This document shows, one piece after another, positions 7,765 through 13,091 of a stretch of DNA of 13,091 bases (its first letter is position 1; the number at the start of each line of letters is the position of its first letter). The DNA comes from Alphaproteobacteria bacterium (GTDB taxonomy: Bacteria; Pseudomonadota; Alphaproteobacteria; UBA7887). The translations under genes were made by a program, and so were the position numbers. The stretch lies in the NCBI GenBank assembly GCA_028289725.1, contig JANQOH010000034.1, forward strand, positions 1 to 13,091, in the 5' to 3' direction. The notes below the pieces were generated by a model. The model did not search any database. It was not told the DNA's origin and worked only from the letters and a program-made list of their open reading frames with translations.

Positions 7765-8961
7765 CTATGTGACCGGCTCGGGTTTCTCTCTTATGGCCAG
7801 CCAAAGAAGCCCGCCGACAATAGCGGCGGATGCTGAAAAGACATAAAACGCCAGCGCATAGCTGCCGGACGCCGCGACGATGGTGCTGAATAAAGCCGGC
7901 CCGATCACCACGCCCAAGAAACTGAAAGCGACCGTGCCGCCGGTCGCGGTGCTGACTTGGTCGACCGGGACAACGCGGGCAATTTCCGCCAGATAGATAC
8001 CGGGCCAACCTGCGGCCGCGAATCCGACCAGAGCGGCCATCGTGAAAACAACGCCAACCGGCCACGCCGCGGTCAGCTGGGCGGTCGCAAACCCGATAAC
8101 CGCCATGACCAGCCCAAGAATGGCCAGCAGGTGGCGGGCCGGAATGACCTTATCGCTCAGCCAGCCGAAACCGACGCGCGCGGCGACACCGGCGGTTTGC
8201 ATTGCGGCAAAAGCCTGCCCAGCGGCAATCAGAGTCAGGCCGCCGATCTCCACCAGATACGCCGTGAAGATCGAGAAGATCGATGACTGCATGGCGGCGT
8301 AGGCGAAGGCGGCGATCGCCAGGCCGCGCAGTTTCGGATTTTTTAGCACCTCGTCGACGGCGGAGAACGGCGAACGAATGGTGATCGGAAATGAGGGATC
8401 ACGATCGTCATCGAGTGTCCGGCGCAATGGATGAATGACGAAAGCCACTGCTGCCACCAAGGCTGCGATGGCGACGATCGCGCCGCGCCAGCCCAAGCCG
8501 GCAGCGGCCAACGGCGCGATCAAGCCAGCGATTAATCCGCCAATTGGGACCGCGCTTTGCTTGAGGGAGAAAACGACGCCGCGACGGCCTGCCGGCGTCA
8601 CGCGCGCCAGGATGTGGCTCGCGCCCGGCGTCGCCAATCCGTACCCCATGCCGGTCACAATCGCGAACGCGATCATACCGGCCAAGGGGCCGAGGGCGGT
8701 CACCGCCAATGCCGCGCCGGCGATAGCGAGGGCGGCCTGGCTGCATCGGACAGCGCCGAACCGCTTCACGAGCAAACCGCCAAGCAGGGTGAAGCTGATC
8801 GCACCGACGAACACCAGCGAGGAGTAGAGGCCGACGAGGCTCGGCGCCAGGCCATAGTGTGCGCCCAAGACGGGCGATAGGACAGGGACGACGCTGATCG
8901 CCATCGCGACCATCGCTTGGACAAGCATGGTCGCGCCAAGCGGCCAGAGCACGCCCTTCAT
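7765..8961 (-). CDS. MFS transporter
   Basis: A 398-residue major facilitator with about twelve hydrophobic segments, of standard size. The loop between segments 2 and 3 has GGLLVKRFGAVR, a variant of MFS motif A, and its counterpart in the second half is GFGWLSDKVIPARH. The stretch TPAGRRGVVFSLKQSAVPIGG is like CynX/NimT-type permeases, which move organic or inorganic anions. The open frame runs on upstream to 9138, but that extension would cross an intrinsic terminator and overlap the preceding gene. The ATG at 8961, just before the first membrane segment, was therefore chosen; it has no strong Shine-Dalgarno sequence. It is the first gene of the unit that continues with the crotonase, GST and CoA transferase genes. 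It probably imports, or exports, the compound those enzymes handle. Confidence 0.9.
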   Translation of the reverse strand: MKGVLWPLGATMLVQAMVAMAISVVPVLSPVLGAHYGLAPSLVGLYSSLVFVGAISFTLLGGLLVKRFGAVRCSQAALAIAGAALAVTALGPLAGMIAFAIVTGMGYGLATPGASHILARVTPAGRRGVVFSLKQSAVPIGGLIAGLIAPLAAAGLGWRGAIVAIAALVAAVAFVIHPLRRTLDDDRDPSFPITIRSPFSAVDEVLKNPKLRGLAIAAFAYAAMQSSIFSIFTAYLVEIGGLTLIAAGQAFAAMQTAGVAARVGFGWLSDKVIPARHLLAILGLVMAVIGFATAQLTAAWPVGVVFTMAALVGFAAAGWPGIYLAEIARVVPVDQVSTATGGTVAFSFLGVVIGPALFSTIVAASGSYALAFYVFSASAAIVGGLLWLAIREKPEPVT

Positions 8962-9006
8962 GTGGCGTGCCGTCTTATGTCTGTATCGCCCATGGATCAC
9001 CGTCGC

Positions 9007-9034
9007 AAAAGACCCGGTCGAAATCGACCGGGTC
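9007..9034 (-). terminator. Intrinsic terminator downstream of the flavodoxin-fold oxidoreductase
   Basis: A perfect 10-base inverted repeat, GACCCGGTCG and CGACCGGGTC (9011-9020 and 9025-9034), has a 4-base loop. Read on the minus strand it is followed at once by TTTT (9007-9010). This is a GC-rich hairpin plus U-tract of the classical kind. It lies 55 bases past the stop of the oxidoreductase gene and upstream of the transporter, which sets the boundary between two transcription units. Confidence 0.85.
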
Positions 9035-9089
9035 GCGCGCGATGATAGCGATGAACTTCCCGAAGGGAACTCCGAAAGTTTGGCCGGAC

Positions 9090-9833
9090 TTATCGGTATT
9101 CCGGGTTGTCGTAGTCGAACCGGCAACCGGCTTCCCACAGCGATCTTTGATTGCCATGGGCCGGAATGCCGCCCGCGTCTTTGATCATGCGCGCCAAATG
9201 CAACAGGTTCCAGGTCATGAAGGTGGTGTTGCGGTTGGTAAAGTCATTTTCCGGTCCGCCGGATCCTTCATCCAAGTAAGAAGGTCCCGGCCCTGCTTCG
9301 CCGAGCCAAGCGGCGTCCGCCTGGGGTGGTATCACATACCCCAAATGCTGTAGCGAATAGAGCACGTTCATTGAGCAATGTTTGGCGCCGTCTTCGTTGC
9401 CGGTCACCAGGCACCCGCCAACCTTGCCGTAATAGGCGTATTGGCCTTCGCTGTTGAGCAGACTCGAACTTGCATACAAGCGTTCGATCACCTGGGTGCA
9501 AACGGACGATTTCTCGCCGAGCCAGATGGGTGTTGTCACCACCAGGACGTCGGCGGCCATGACTTTTTCCTGGATCGCCGGCCACTCGTCCTTGTCGAAG
9601 CCATGCTCGGTCATGTCGGGGTAGACGCCGAAGGCGATGTCGTGGTCGACCGGCCGAAGGGACTCAACGGTTACGCCGTTCTTTTCCATGATCGCGCGCG
9701 CAATTCTGATAAGGCCTTCCGTGTGCGACAGCGCGGGCGACGGTTTAAGTGTGCAGTTCAGAAACAGCGCTTTGAGATCCGAAAAATCCCACTGGCTTTG
9801 GCTGCACCAACTTTCCTGAAGCTCGTTGAGCAT
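9090..9833 (-). CDS. Flavodoxin-fold NAD(P)H-dependent oxidoreductase (FMN reductase family)
   Basis: A 247-residue protein with the flavodoxin-like fold of NADPH-dependent FMN reductases and quinone reductases. After strand 1, LKALFLNCTLKPSPALSHTE at about 20-39 forms the FMN phosphate loop. ADVLVVTTPIWLGEKSS at 93-109 is the typical second flavin loop, with the T-P-I-W-x-G motif. GGCLVTGNEDGAKHCSM at about 139-155 is the third. The C-terminal tail, rich in Trp, Asn and Asp, is longer than in the minimal family. AGGAG sits nine bases before the ATG, a good ribosome site. It is followed by an intrinsic terminator. It starts 115 bases downstream of the anti-sigma gene and could be read from the same promoter or its own. 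Likely roles are two-electron reduction of flavins, quinones or similar electrophiles. A role as reductase partner of the distant plus-strand monooxygenase is only a guess. Confidence 0.9.
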   Translation of the reverse strand: MLNELQESWCSQSQWDFSDLKALFLNCTLKPSPALSHTEGLIRIARAIMEKNGVTVESLRPVDHDIAFGVYPDMTEHGFDKDEWPAIQEKVMAADVLVVTTPIWLGEKSSVCTQVIERLYASSSLLNSEGQYAYYGKVGGCLVTGNEDGAKHCSMNVLYSLQHLGYVIPPQADAAWLGEAGPGPSYLDEGSGGPENDFTNRNTTFMTWNLLHLARMIKDAGGIPAHGNQRSLWEAGCRFDYDNPEYR

Positions 9834-9948
9834 TTTGTCGTGTCTCCTGTCTCGACTTGTGGTTAGGCGGTCGTAGTTCCGCGCCGAGGCACAGCCATTT
9901 GGCGGGATATGGGAAGATAGATGATCGAACGCGTCGCGCGGTTACGCT

Positions 9949-10257
9949 CTATTTTTCGCGTGCGTCCAGAACCGCGCGGACCAGGTCCTCGGGGACTTCG
10001 TCGATCTCCGGTGCATCCACCTCCTGCATGGCGGCCTTGCCCAGCGCGATGGAGGCGCGATAGGCCTCCAAATAGTCCCGGCATTCGCGGCAAATCTTCA
10101 GATGCCATTCGAAGACGCGCCTTTGGGCCGGCGGTAACGCGCCATCCAGGTAGTCGAGTATAAAGGTCTCGAACTCCTCGCACGTGATCATGCCGGGCCC
10201 ATGTTTGAGCATGAACCCCTTGATCATGCGCCGCATGCCGTCCGCGAAGGCCATCAT
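9949..10257 (-). CDS. Soluble zinc-finger anti-sigma factor
   Basis: A 102-residue protein with the ZAS anti-sigma signature: C26, then H52-x3-C56-x2-C59, within a helical region including FILDYLDGALPPAQRRVFEW. There is no membrane segment, so it acts in the cytoplasm, unlike the membrane-spanning partner of the other sigma factor in this window. In this family the zinc-bound cysteines can respond to oxidants or thiol-reactive compounds and release the sigma factor; whether this one does is not shown. Its ATG overlaps the sigma stop codon (ATGA), so the pair is translationally coupled. A second ATG follows directly. The C-terminal part (75-102) is acidic and short. The anti-sigma call is firm from motif plus context. 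Confidence 0.88.
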   Translation of the reverse strand: MMAFADGMRRMIKGFMLKHGPGMITCEEFETFILDYLDGALPPAQRRVFEWHLKICRECRDYLEAYRASIALGKAAMQEVDAPEIDEVPEDLVRAVLDAREK

Positions 10258-10967
10258 TCGCTTTCCCCCCTCAGGACTGGTTCGAGCAGCCGTTTGAGCG
10301 CAGCGCGTGCGCGGTGTAGGCGGACTTTCACGTTGCTTTCGCTAATCTCCAATATGTCTGCGACTTCCGCTGTGGTCATTTCTTCGATGTCGCGAAGCTG
10401 GAGGACGATACGGTAATCGTCCGGTAAATCTCGAATATGCGCGGTGACGAGCTCACGGGTCGCCTTTTGCTCGAGCAATTCCGAAGGCGTTGGAATCGCA
10501 CCCCACGGCGGCTCGATGCGACAGCCATTCTGGTCGAACTCCGGCAGAAGGTCATCAATGGTGTCCTCCCGGCGACGGTCGACGGAACGGAGTTTCATGA
10601 GCGCTTCGTTGACGGTAATGCGATGCAGCCAGGTCTTGAGGCTCGATCGTCCCTCAAAGGAGGCAATCGCGCGGAATGCTTTGATAAAGGCCTCCTGGAC
10701 ACAATCATCCGCGAGCGCAGGATCTCCGAGCATCCGCGTGGCCAAGGCGCGCATCCAACCGATGTGGGTGCGGACGAACCGTCCGGTCTCGCCCGGATCG
10801 CCCGAGCGGATGCGCTCCAGCGTTTGGTTCTCGGCGTCGATAACGAACGGCCCCCCATCTGCGATCCGGCGGCATGCTAACCGATCAGCTTCAAGCGAAC
10901 TACCGAGCGGCCCCGGACGAGAGCCAACCTGTCGGCACCTGTACTGGAAGCGTATGGTATCGCGCAC
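10254..10967 (-). CDS. ECF-type RNA polymerase sigma factor
   Basis: A two-domain ECF sigma factor of 237 residues from the GTG at 10967. Region 2 covers about 63-127, with ADDCVQEAFIKAF at 86-98 for core binding and a WLHRITVNEALMKLRS promoter-melting helix. Region 4 is at about 180-228, with LPDDYRIVLQLRDIEEM and the helix-turn-helix ending ESNVKVRLHRARAALKRLL. The start is uncertain. No ATG, GTG or TTG lies in frame between 10967 and a Met inside region 2. Other upstream choices (TTG at 11000, GTG at 11042) fall inside the divergent VOC gene. The typical family N-terminus would begin near residue 45, so the first 40 or so residues are a non-conserved extension or untranslated leader. The anti-sigma gene overlaps its stop codon by 4 bases, giving a coupled sigma/anti-sigma pair. 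Confidence 0.9.
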   Translation of the reverse strand: MRDTIRFQYRCRQVGSRPGPLGSSLEADRLACRRIADGGPFVIDAENQTLERIRSGDPGETGRFVRTHIGWMRALATRMLGDPALADDCVQEAFIKAFRAIASFEGRSSLKTWLHRITVNEALMKLRSVDRRREDTIDDLLPEFDQNGCRIEPPWGAIPTPSELLEQKATRELVTAHIRDLPDDYRIVLQLRDIEEMTTAEVADILEISESNVKVRLHRARAALKRLLEPVLRGESE

Positions 10968-10992
10968 GACGACTTCAGGATGGAGCCGCGCG

Positions 10993-11544
10993 ATGAACAA
11001 TTCCTTTGATCTCCAGTTCAGCCATCTCGGGATATTCGTCACCGATCTTGAGCTGATGACCCGGTTTTACGGCGAGGCGCTCGGCATGGTCATGACGGAC
11101 CGGGGCAATCTCGGCGAAATTCAGCTCGTGTTTTTCAGCACCACGCCCGACGAACATCATCAGTTGGTTCTGGCGGCTGGCCGGCCGGCTGAGATCGATT
11201 TCAACGTGGTCAATCAGATATCTTTCCGGCTCGGGTCGCTCGGCGCGCTGCAAGCTCTGCACAAACGTCTGGCGCAATTTCCCGTCACGGACATTCAGCC
11301 CGTGACGCACGGCATTTCGTGGTCCGTCTATTGTCGTGACCCCGAAGGGAATCGCATCGAGTTGTTTGTCGACAGCCCGTGGTATGTCGACCAGCCGATC
11401 CGCGAGCCGTTCGATTTGGATCGCGATGAGGACGAAATCTTGCGCGAAACGGAAGCGTTCTGTCGCGCTTTGCCGGGGTTCACCAGTCGCGAAAAGTGGC
11501 AAGCCAAACTGCGCGCGAAGATCGAAGCGCGGAATAAAACGTGA
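10993..11544 (+). CDS. VOC-superfamily protein (glyoxalase / extradiol dioxygenase type)
   Basis: A 183-residue vicinal-oxygen-chelate fold protein. Two beta-alpha-beta-beta-beta modules are visible: FSHLGIFVTDLELMTRFYGEALGM from residue 9, given here only by its ends F9 and M32, and the second module from about residue 68. The second module ends in YCRDPEGNRIELFVD at 113-127. H11 and E123 are the likely metal ligands, with H106 (VTHGISWS) or H55/H56 as a further candidate. A charged helical tail (135-183) follows the fold. Members cleave catecholic rings, isomerise or detoxify electrophiles using Fe or Mn. ATG at 10993 has GGAG seven bases upstream. The long open frame further upstream is antisense to the sigma gene and is not coding. 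It is divergent from the sigma gene by 25 bases and convergent with the SDR gene by 9. The substrate is unknown. Confidence 0.88.
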   Translation: MNNSFDLQFSHLGIFVTDLELMTRFYGEALGMVMTDRGNLGEIQLVFFSTTPDEHHQLVLAAGRPAEIDFNVVNQISFRLGSLGALQALHKRLAQFPVTDIQPVTHGISWSVYCRDPEGNRIELFVDSPWYVDQPIREPFDLDRDEDEILRETEAFCRALPGFTSREKWQAKLRAKIEARNKT

Positions 11545-11546
11545 AA

Positions 11547-11563
11547 CGCCGCTTTATCCGGCG
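11547..11563. terminator. Weak hairpin at the convergent VOC/SDR gene ends
   Basis: A 5-base GC stem, CGCCG at 11547-11551 and CGGCG at 11559-11563, has a 7-base loop. It straddles the 9-base gap and the last SDR codons. The flanks are A-rich on the plus side, which gives a short T-run for minus-strand transcripts only. It could serve as a shared weak terminator, but the stem is short. Confidence 0.25.
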
Positions 11564-12360
11564 ATGACACTCGTGCTCATGCCGCCATCGACGACCAACT
11601 GCGCCCCAGTGACATATTTGGCTTCGTCCGAAGCAAGATAGAGCGCGGCGTAGGCGACGTCCCAGGCGTCGCCCATGTGGCCCATCGGGATTTGGCTGTC
11701 ACGATATTTGATCCGCTCCGGAATCTCCTCCGGCGGGTAAACTTCCGCCAGCATGTTGCGAATGAGTGGCGTGTCGATAATGCCAGGCAGGATGCAATTG
11801 CAGCGGATGTTCTTGCCGGCATATTGCATGGCAATGTTTTGGCTGACGCCAAGCATTGCCGCCTTGGTCGCTGCGTATGACGTATAGGGGACACCGAGCC
11901 AGCGCGTCGCCGCGATCGATGAGACGTTTATGATGCTGCCGCCGCTCTGCTTCTCCATGAGCGGCAAGACGTGCTTGCACGTCAAGAAGACGCTCGTGAG
12001 ATTGACCGATGCGCCGCGTTCCCAATCCTCTTGGCTGGTTTCGACAGGCCCGCCATTGACAACAATGCCGACGTTATTGTGCAGCACGTCGATACGCCCG
12101 AAGGCCTCGAGACACGCGGTGGTCGCCGCTTCGACTTGATCGGATTGAGACACGTCAGCGACAAAGGACACGCAGGTGCCACCCTCACCTTCGATGATCG
12201 ATTGGGTTTCCGCCACCGCCTCGGCGTTAATGTCGACGGCGAGAATTTTGGCGCCTTCGCGCGCAAAAAGCGTGGCGACCGCCTTGCCGTTGCCCCAACC
12301 GGGTCCGATCGACCCTGCGCCGGTGACCATCGCGACTTTGTCTTTTAACCGATCCGCCAT
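11554..12360 (-). CDS. Short-chain dehydrogenase/reductase (classical SDR)
   Basis: A 268-residue classical SDR that uses NAD(P) to oxidise or reduce a hydroxyl/carbonyl pair. The Rossmann start is VTGAGSIGPGWGNGKA (12-27), a widened glycine loop related to TGxxxGxG. D43 at the end of strand 2 (LAVDINAEA) favours NAD over NADP. HNNVGI at 94-99 is the NNAG motif with Val for Ala. The catalytic set is N120, S148 (INVSSIA), Y162 and K166 (SYAATK). PGIIDTP follows as the cofactor-loop PG motif, and the C-terminus ends with the usual GAQLVVDGG. A GGGGAG purine tract lies just before the ATG. It is 39 bases downstream of the second CoA transferase on the same strand, so the two are probably co-transcribed. 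It may oxidise a hydroxyacyl-CoA or an alcohol intermediate. Confidence 0.94.
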   Translation of the reverse strand: MADRLKDKVAMVTGAGSIGPGWGNGKAVATLFAREGAKILAVDINAEAVAETQSIIEGEGGTCVSFVADVSQSDQVEAATTACLEAFGRIDVLHNNVGIVVNGGPVETSQEDWERGASVNLTSVFLTCKHVLPLMEKQSGGSIINVSSIAATRWLGVPYTSYAATKAAMLGVSQNIAMQYAGKNIRCNCILPGIIDTPLIRNMLAEVYPPEEIPERIKYRDSQIPMGHMGDAWDVAYAALYLASDEAKYVTGAQLVVDGGMSTSVIAG

Positions 12361-12399
12361 GCTCTCCCCCCGAAGTTTCGGTCATCATCGTTACAACGC

Positions 12400-13091
12400 T
12401 TAGATCACGCCGCGTTCGCGAAGCGCATCGATTTTTTCGTCGTCCAGCTCCAACAATTCGCCGAATACGTCGCGCATATGCGCGCCCAACTCGGTGCCAA
12501 GCCAATCAATTTGGCCGGGCGTCTCGGTGAGGCGGGGCACGACATTCGGCACCGCGAGCGTCCCGGCGCGCGGATCTTCAATCTCGGCGATATTGCCGCG
12601 CGCGCGATACTGCGGGTCCTCGAAAATCTCATCGATCGCGTAGACCGGACCACAAGGCACCTCCCCTTGCTCGCACAGTGAGAGGATCTCGGCGCGGGGA
12701 AACTGGGCGCACCAGTCGGCCACCATTTCGTCGACGGTGGTGCGTGCCGCCTCGCGCTTGTCGATGGTGCCGTATATGCCGTCGCCCGCGACTTCGGGCC
12801 GGCCGATCAATTTGGCGAGCCGCGCGAAGATCCGGTCGTTGGTACAGGCGATGGCGACCCAACGGCCGTCGCCCGCTTGATAGTGACTATGCGGCACCAC
12901 GTTGACCGTCGCCGGGCCCATGCGTTCGCGGACCTCACCGAATTTGGCGTAGGCCGGCGCCAACTCATCGAGGATGCGGAAGATCGACTCGTACAGCCCA
13001 ACGTCGACGACTTGACCTTCCCCGGTTCGGTCTCGGGCGCGTAAGGCAAGCACGACACCAAGTGCGCCAAAAAGGCCCGACATATAGTCGG
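12400..13091 (-). CDS. Class III (CaiB/BaiF family) CoA transferase, partial (N-terminus off the right edge)
   Basis: The last 230 or so residues of a family III CoA transferase. The frame is open to the window edge, and DYMSGLFGALGVVLALRARD (from 13089) is an internal family segment, so the Met at 13083 is not the real start. GEGQVVDVGLYESIF aligns with the active-site strand. The residue in the catalytic Asp position is Glu (codon 12988-12990), unlike the Asp of the other copy at 4949-6139. Downstream, the small-domain features NDRIFARLAKLIGRPE and GEVPCGPVYAIDEIFEDPQ are normal. The stop is 39 bases before the SDR start. The protein is only 60-65 per cent covered here. It belongs to the same superfamily as the other CoA transferase, but the sequences differ widely, so they are not recent duplicates. 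It presumably handles a different acid. Confidence 0.9.
   Translation of the reverse strand, partial: DYMSGLFGALGVVLALRARDRTGEGQVVDVGLYESIFRILDELAPAYAKFGEVRERMGPATVNVVPHSHYQAGDGRWVAIACTNDRIFARLAKLIGRPEVAGDGIYGTIDKREAARTTVDEMVADWCAQFPRAEILSLCEQGEVPCGPVYAIDEIFEDPQYRARGNIAEIEDPRAGTLAVPNVVPRLTETPGQIDWLGTELGAHMRDVFGELLELDDEKIDALRERGVI

Noticed and set aside
8962..9138. An in-frame upstream extension of the MFS transporter by 59 residues.
   Set aside because: It crosses a clear intrinsic terminator and overlaps the end of the oxidoreductase gene. Its composition is Ser/Arg-rich and unlike an MFS N-terminus.
10928..10960. A possible sigma-70 type promoter (TATGGT at 10953-10958) for the VOC gene.
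   Set aside because: The -35 position has only a poor match and the segment also codes for the sigma N-terminus on the other strand.
10444..10992. A long plus-strand open frame continuous with the VOC gene, which would give a 366-residue protein.
   Set aside because: It is antisense to the sigma factor, has low-complexity Arg/Ser composition, and the VOC fold begins at the ATG at 10993, which has its own ribosome site.
4949..13091. The two CoA transferases as a recent duplication or repeat.
   Set aside because: They share only family-level motifs, differ at the catalytic residue and show no long nucleotide identity.
1..13091. CRISPR arrays, transposons, tRNA genes or phage genes.
   Set aside because: No regularly spaced repeats, terminal inverted repeats with a transposase, cloverleaf sequence or phage-type protein was seen on either strand.

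Overview
The window looks like part of the chromosome of a GC-rich alphaproteobacterium. The base composition, the dense packing, the protein families (CaiB/BaiF CoA transferases, ECF sigma factors with zinc-finger anti-sigma partners, an acyl-CoA-dehydrogenase-fold monooxygenase) and the absence of any mobile element all fit, but the assignment rests on general resemblance and goes no lower than class. No rRNA, tRNA, CRISPR, phage or insertion-sequence signal was seen. No stretch longer than 300 bases lacks a gene.

Layout, left to right. Bases 1-2180 (minus strand) hold an ECF sigma factor translationally overlapped by a large membrane anti-sigma protein. That protein carries a YfbK-like von Willebrand A region and runs off the left edge. 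A 241-base divergent spacer separates this pair from a plus-strand flavoprotein of the acyl-CoA dehydrogenase / group D monooxygenase fold (2422-3627). Bases 3660-8961 hold five minus-strand genes read right to left: MFS transporter, enoyl-CoA hydratase/isomerase-type protein, glutathione S-transferase, class III CoA transferase, and a membrane-anchored beta-lactamase-fold serine hydrolase. The first four are 30-75 bases apart and look like one transcription unit. A clear intrinsic terminator at 9007-9034 separates them from an upstream flavodoxin-fold NAD(P)H oxidoreductase (9090-9833). A second ECF sigma / soluble zinc anti-sigma pair (9949-10967) lies next, divergent from a plus-strand VOC-fold dioxygenase/glyoxalase-type gene (10993-11544). 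The right end carries an SDR dehydrogenase (11554-12360) and, upstream of it on the same strand, a second class III CoA transferase cut by the window edge (12400-13091).

Taken together, the middle and right parts read as a catabolic or detoxification neighbourhood. Uptake or efflux is by MFS, activation by CoA transfer, and processing is by crotonase, SDR, VOC and flavin enzymes plus a GST, with a cell-surface hydrolase. Two independent sigma/anti-sigma switches stand on either side. The substrate cannot be read from the sequence, and regulation of the catabolic genes by either sigma factor is inference only.
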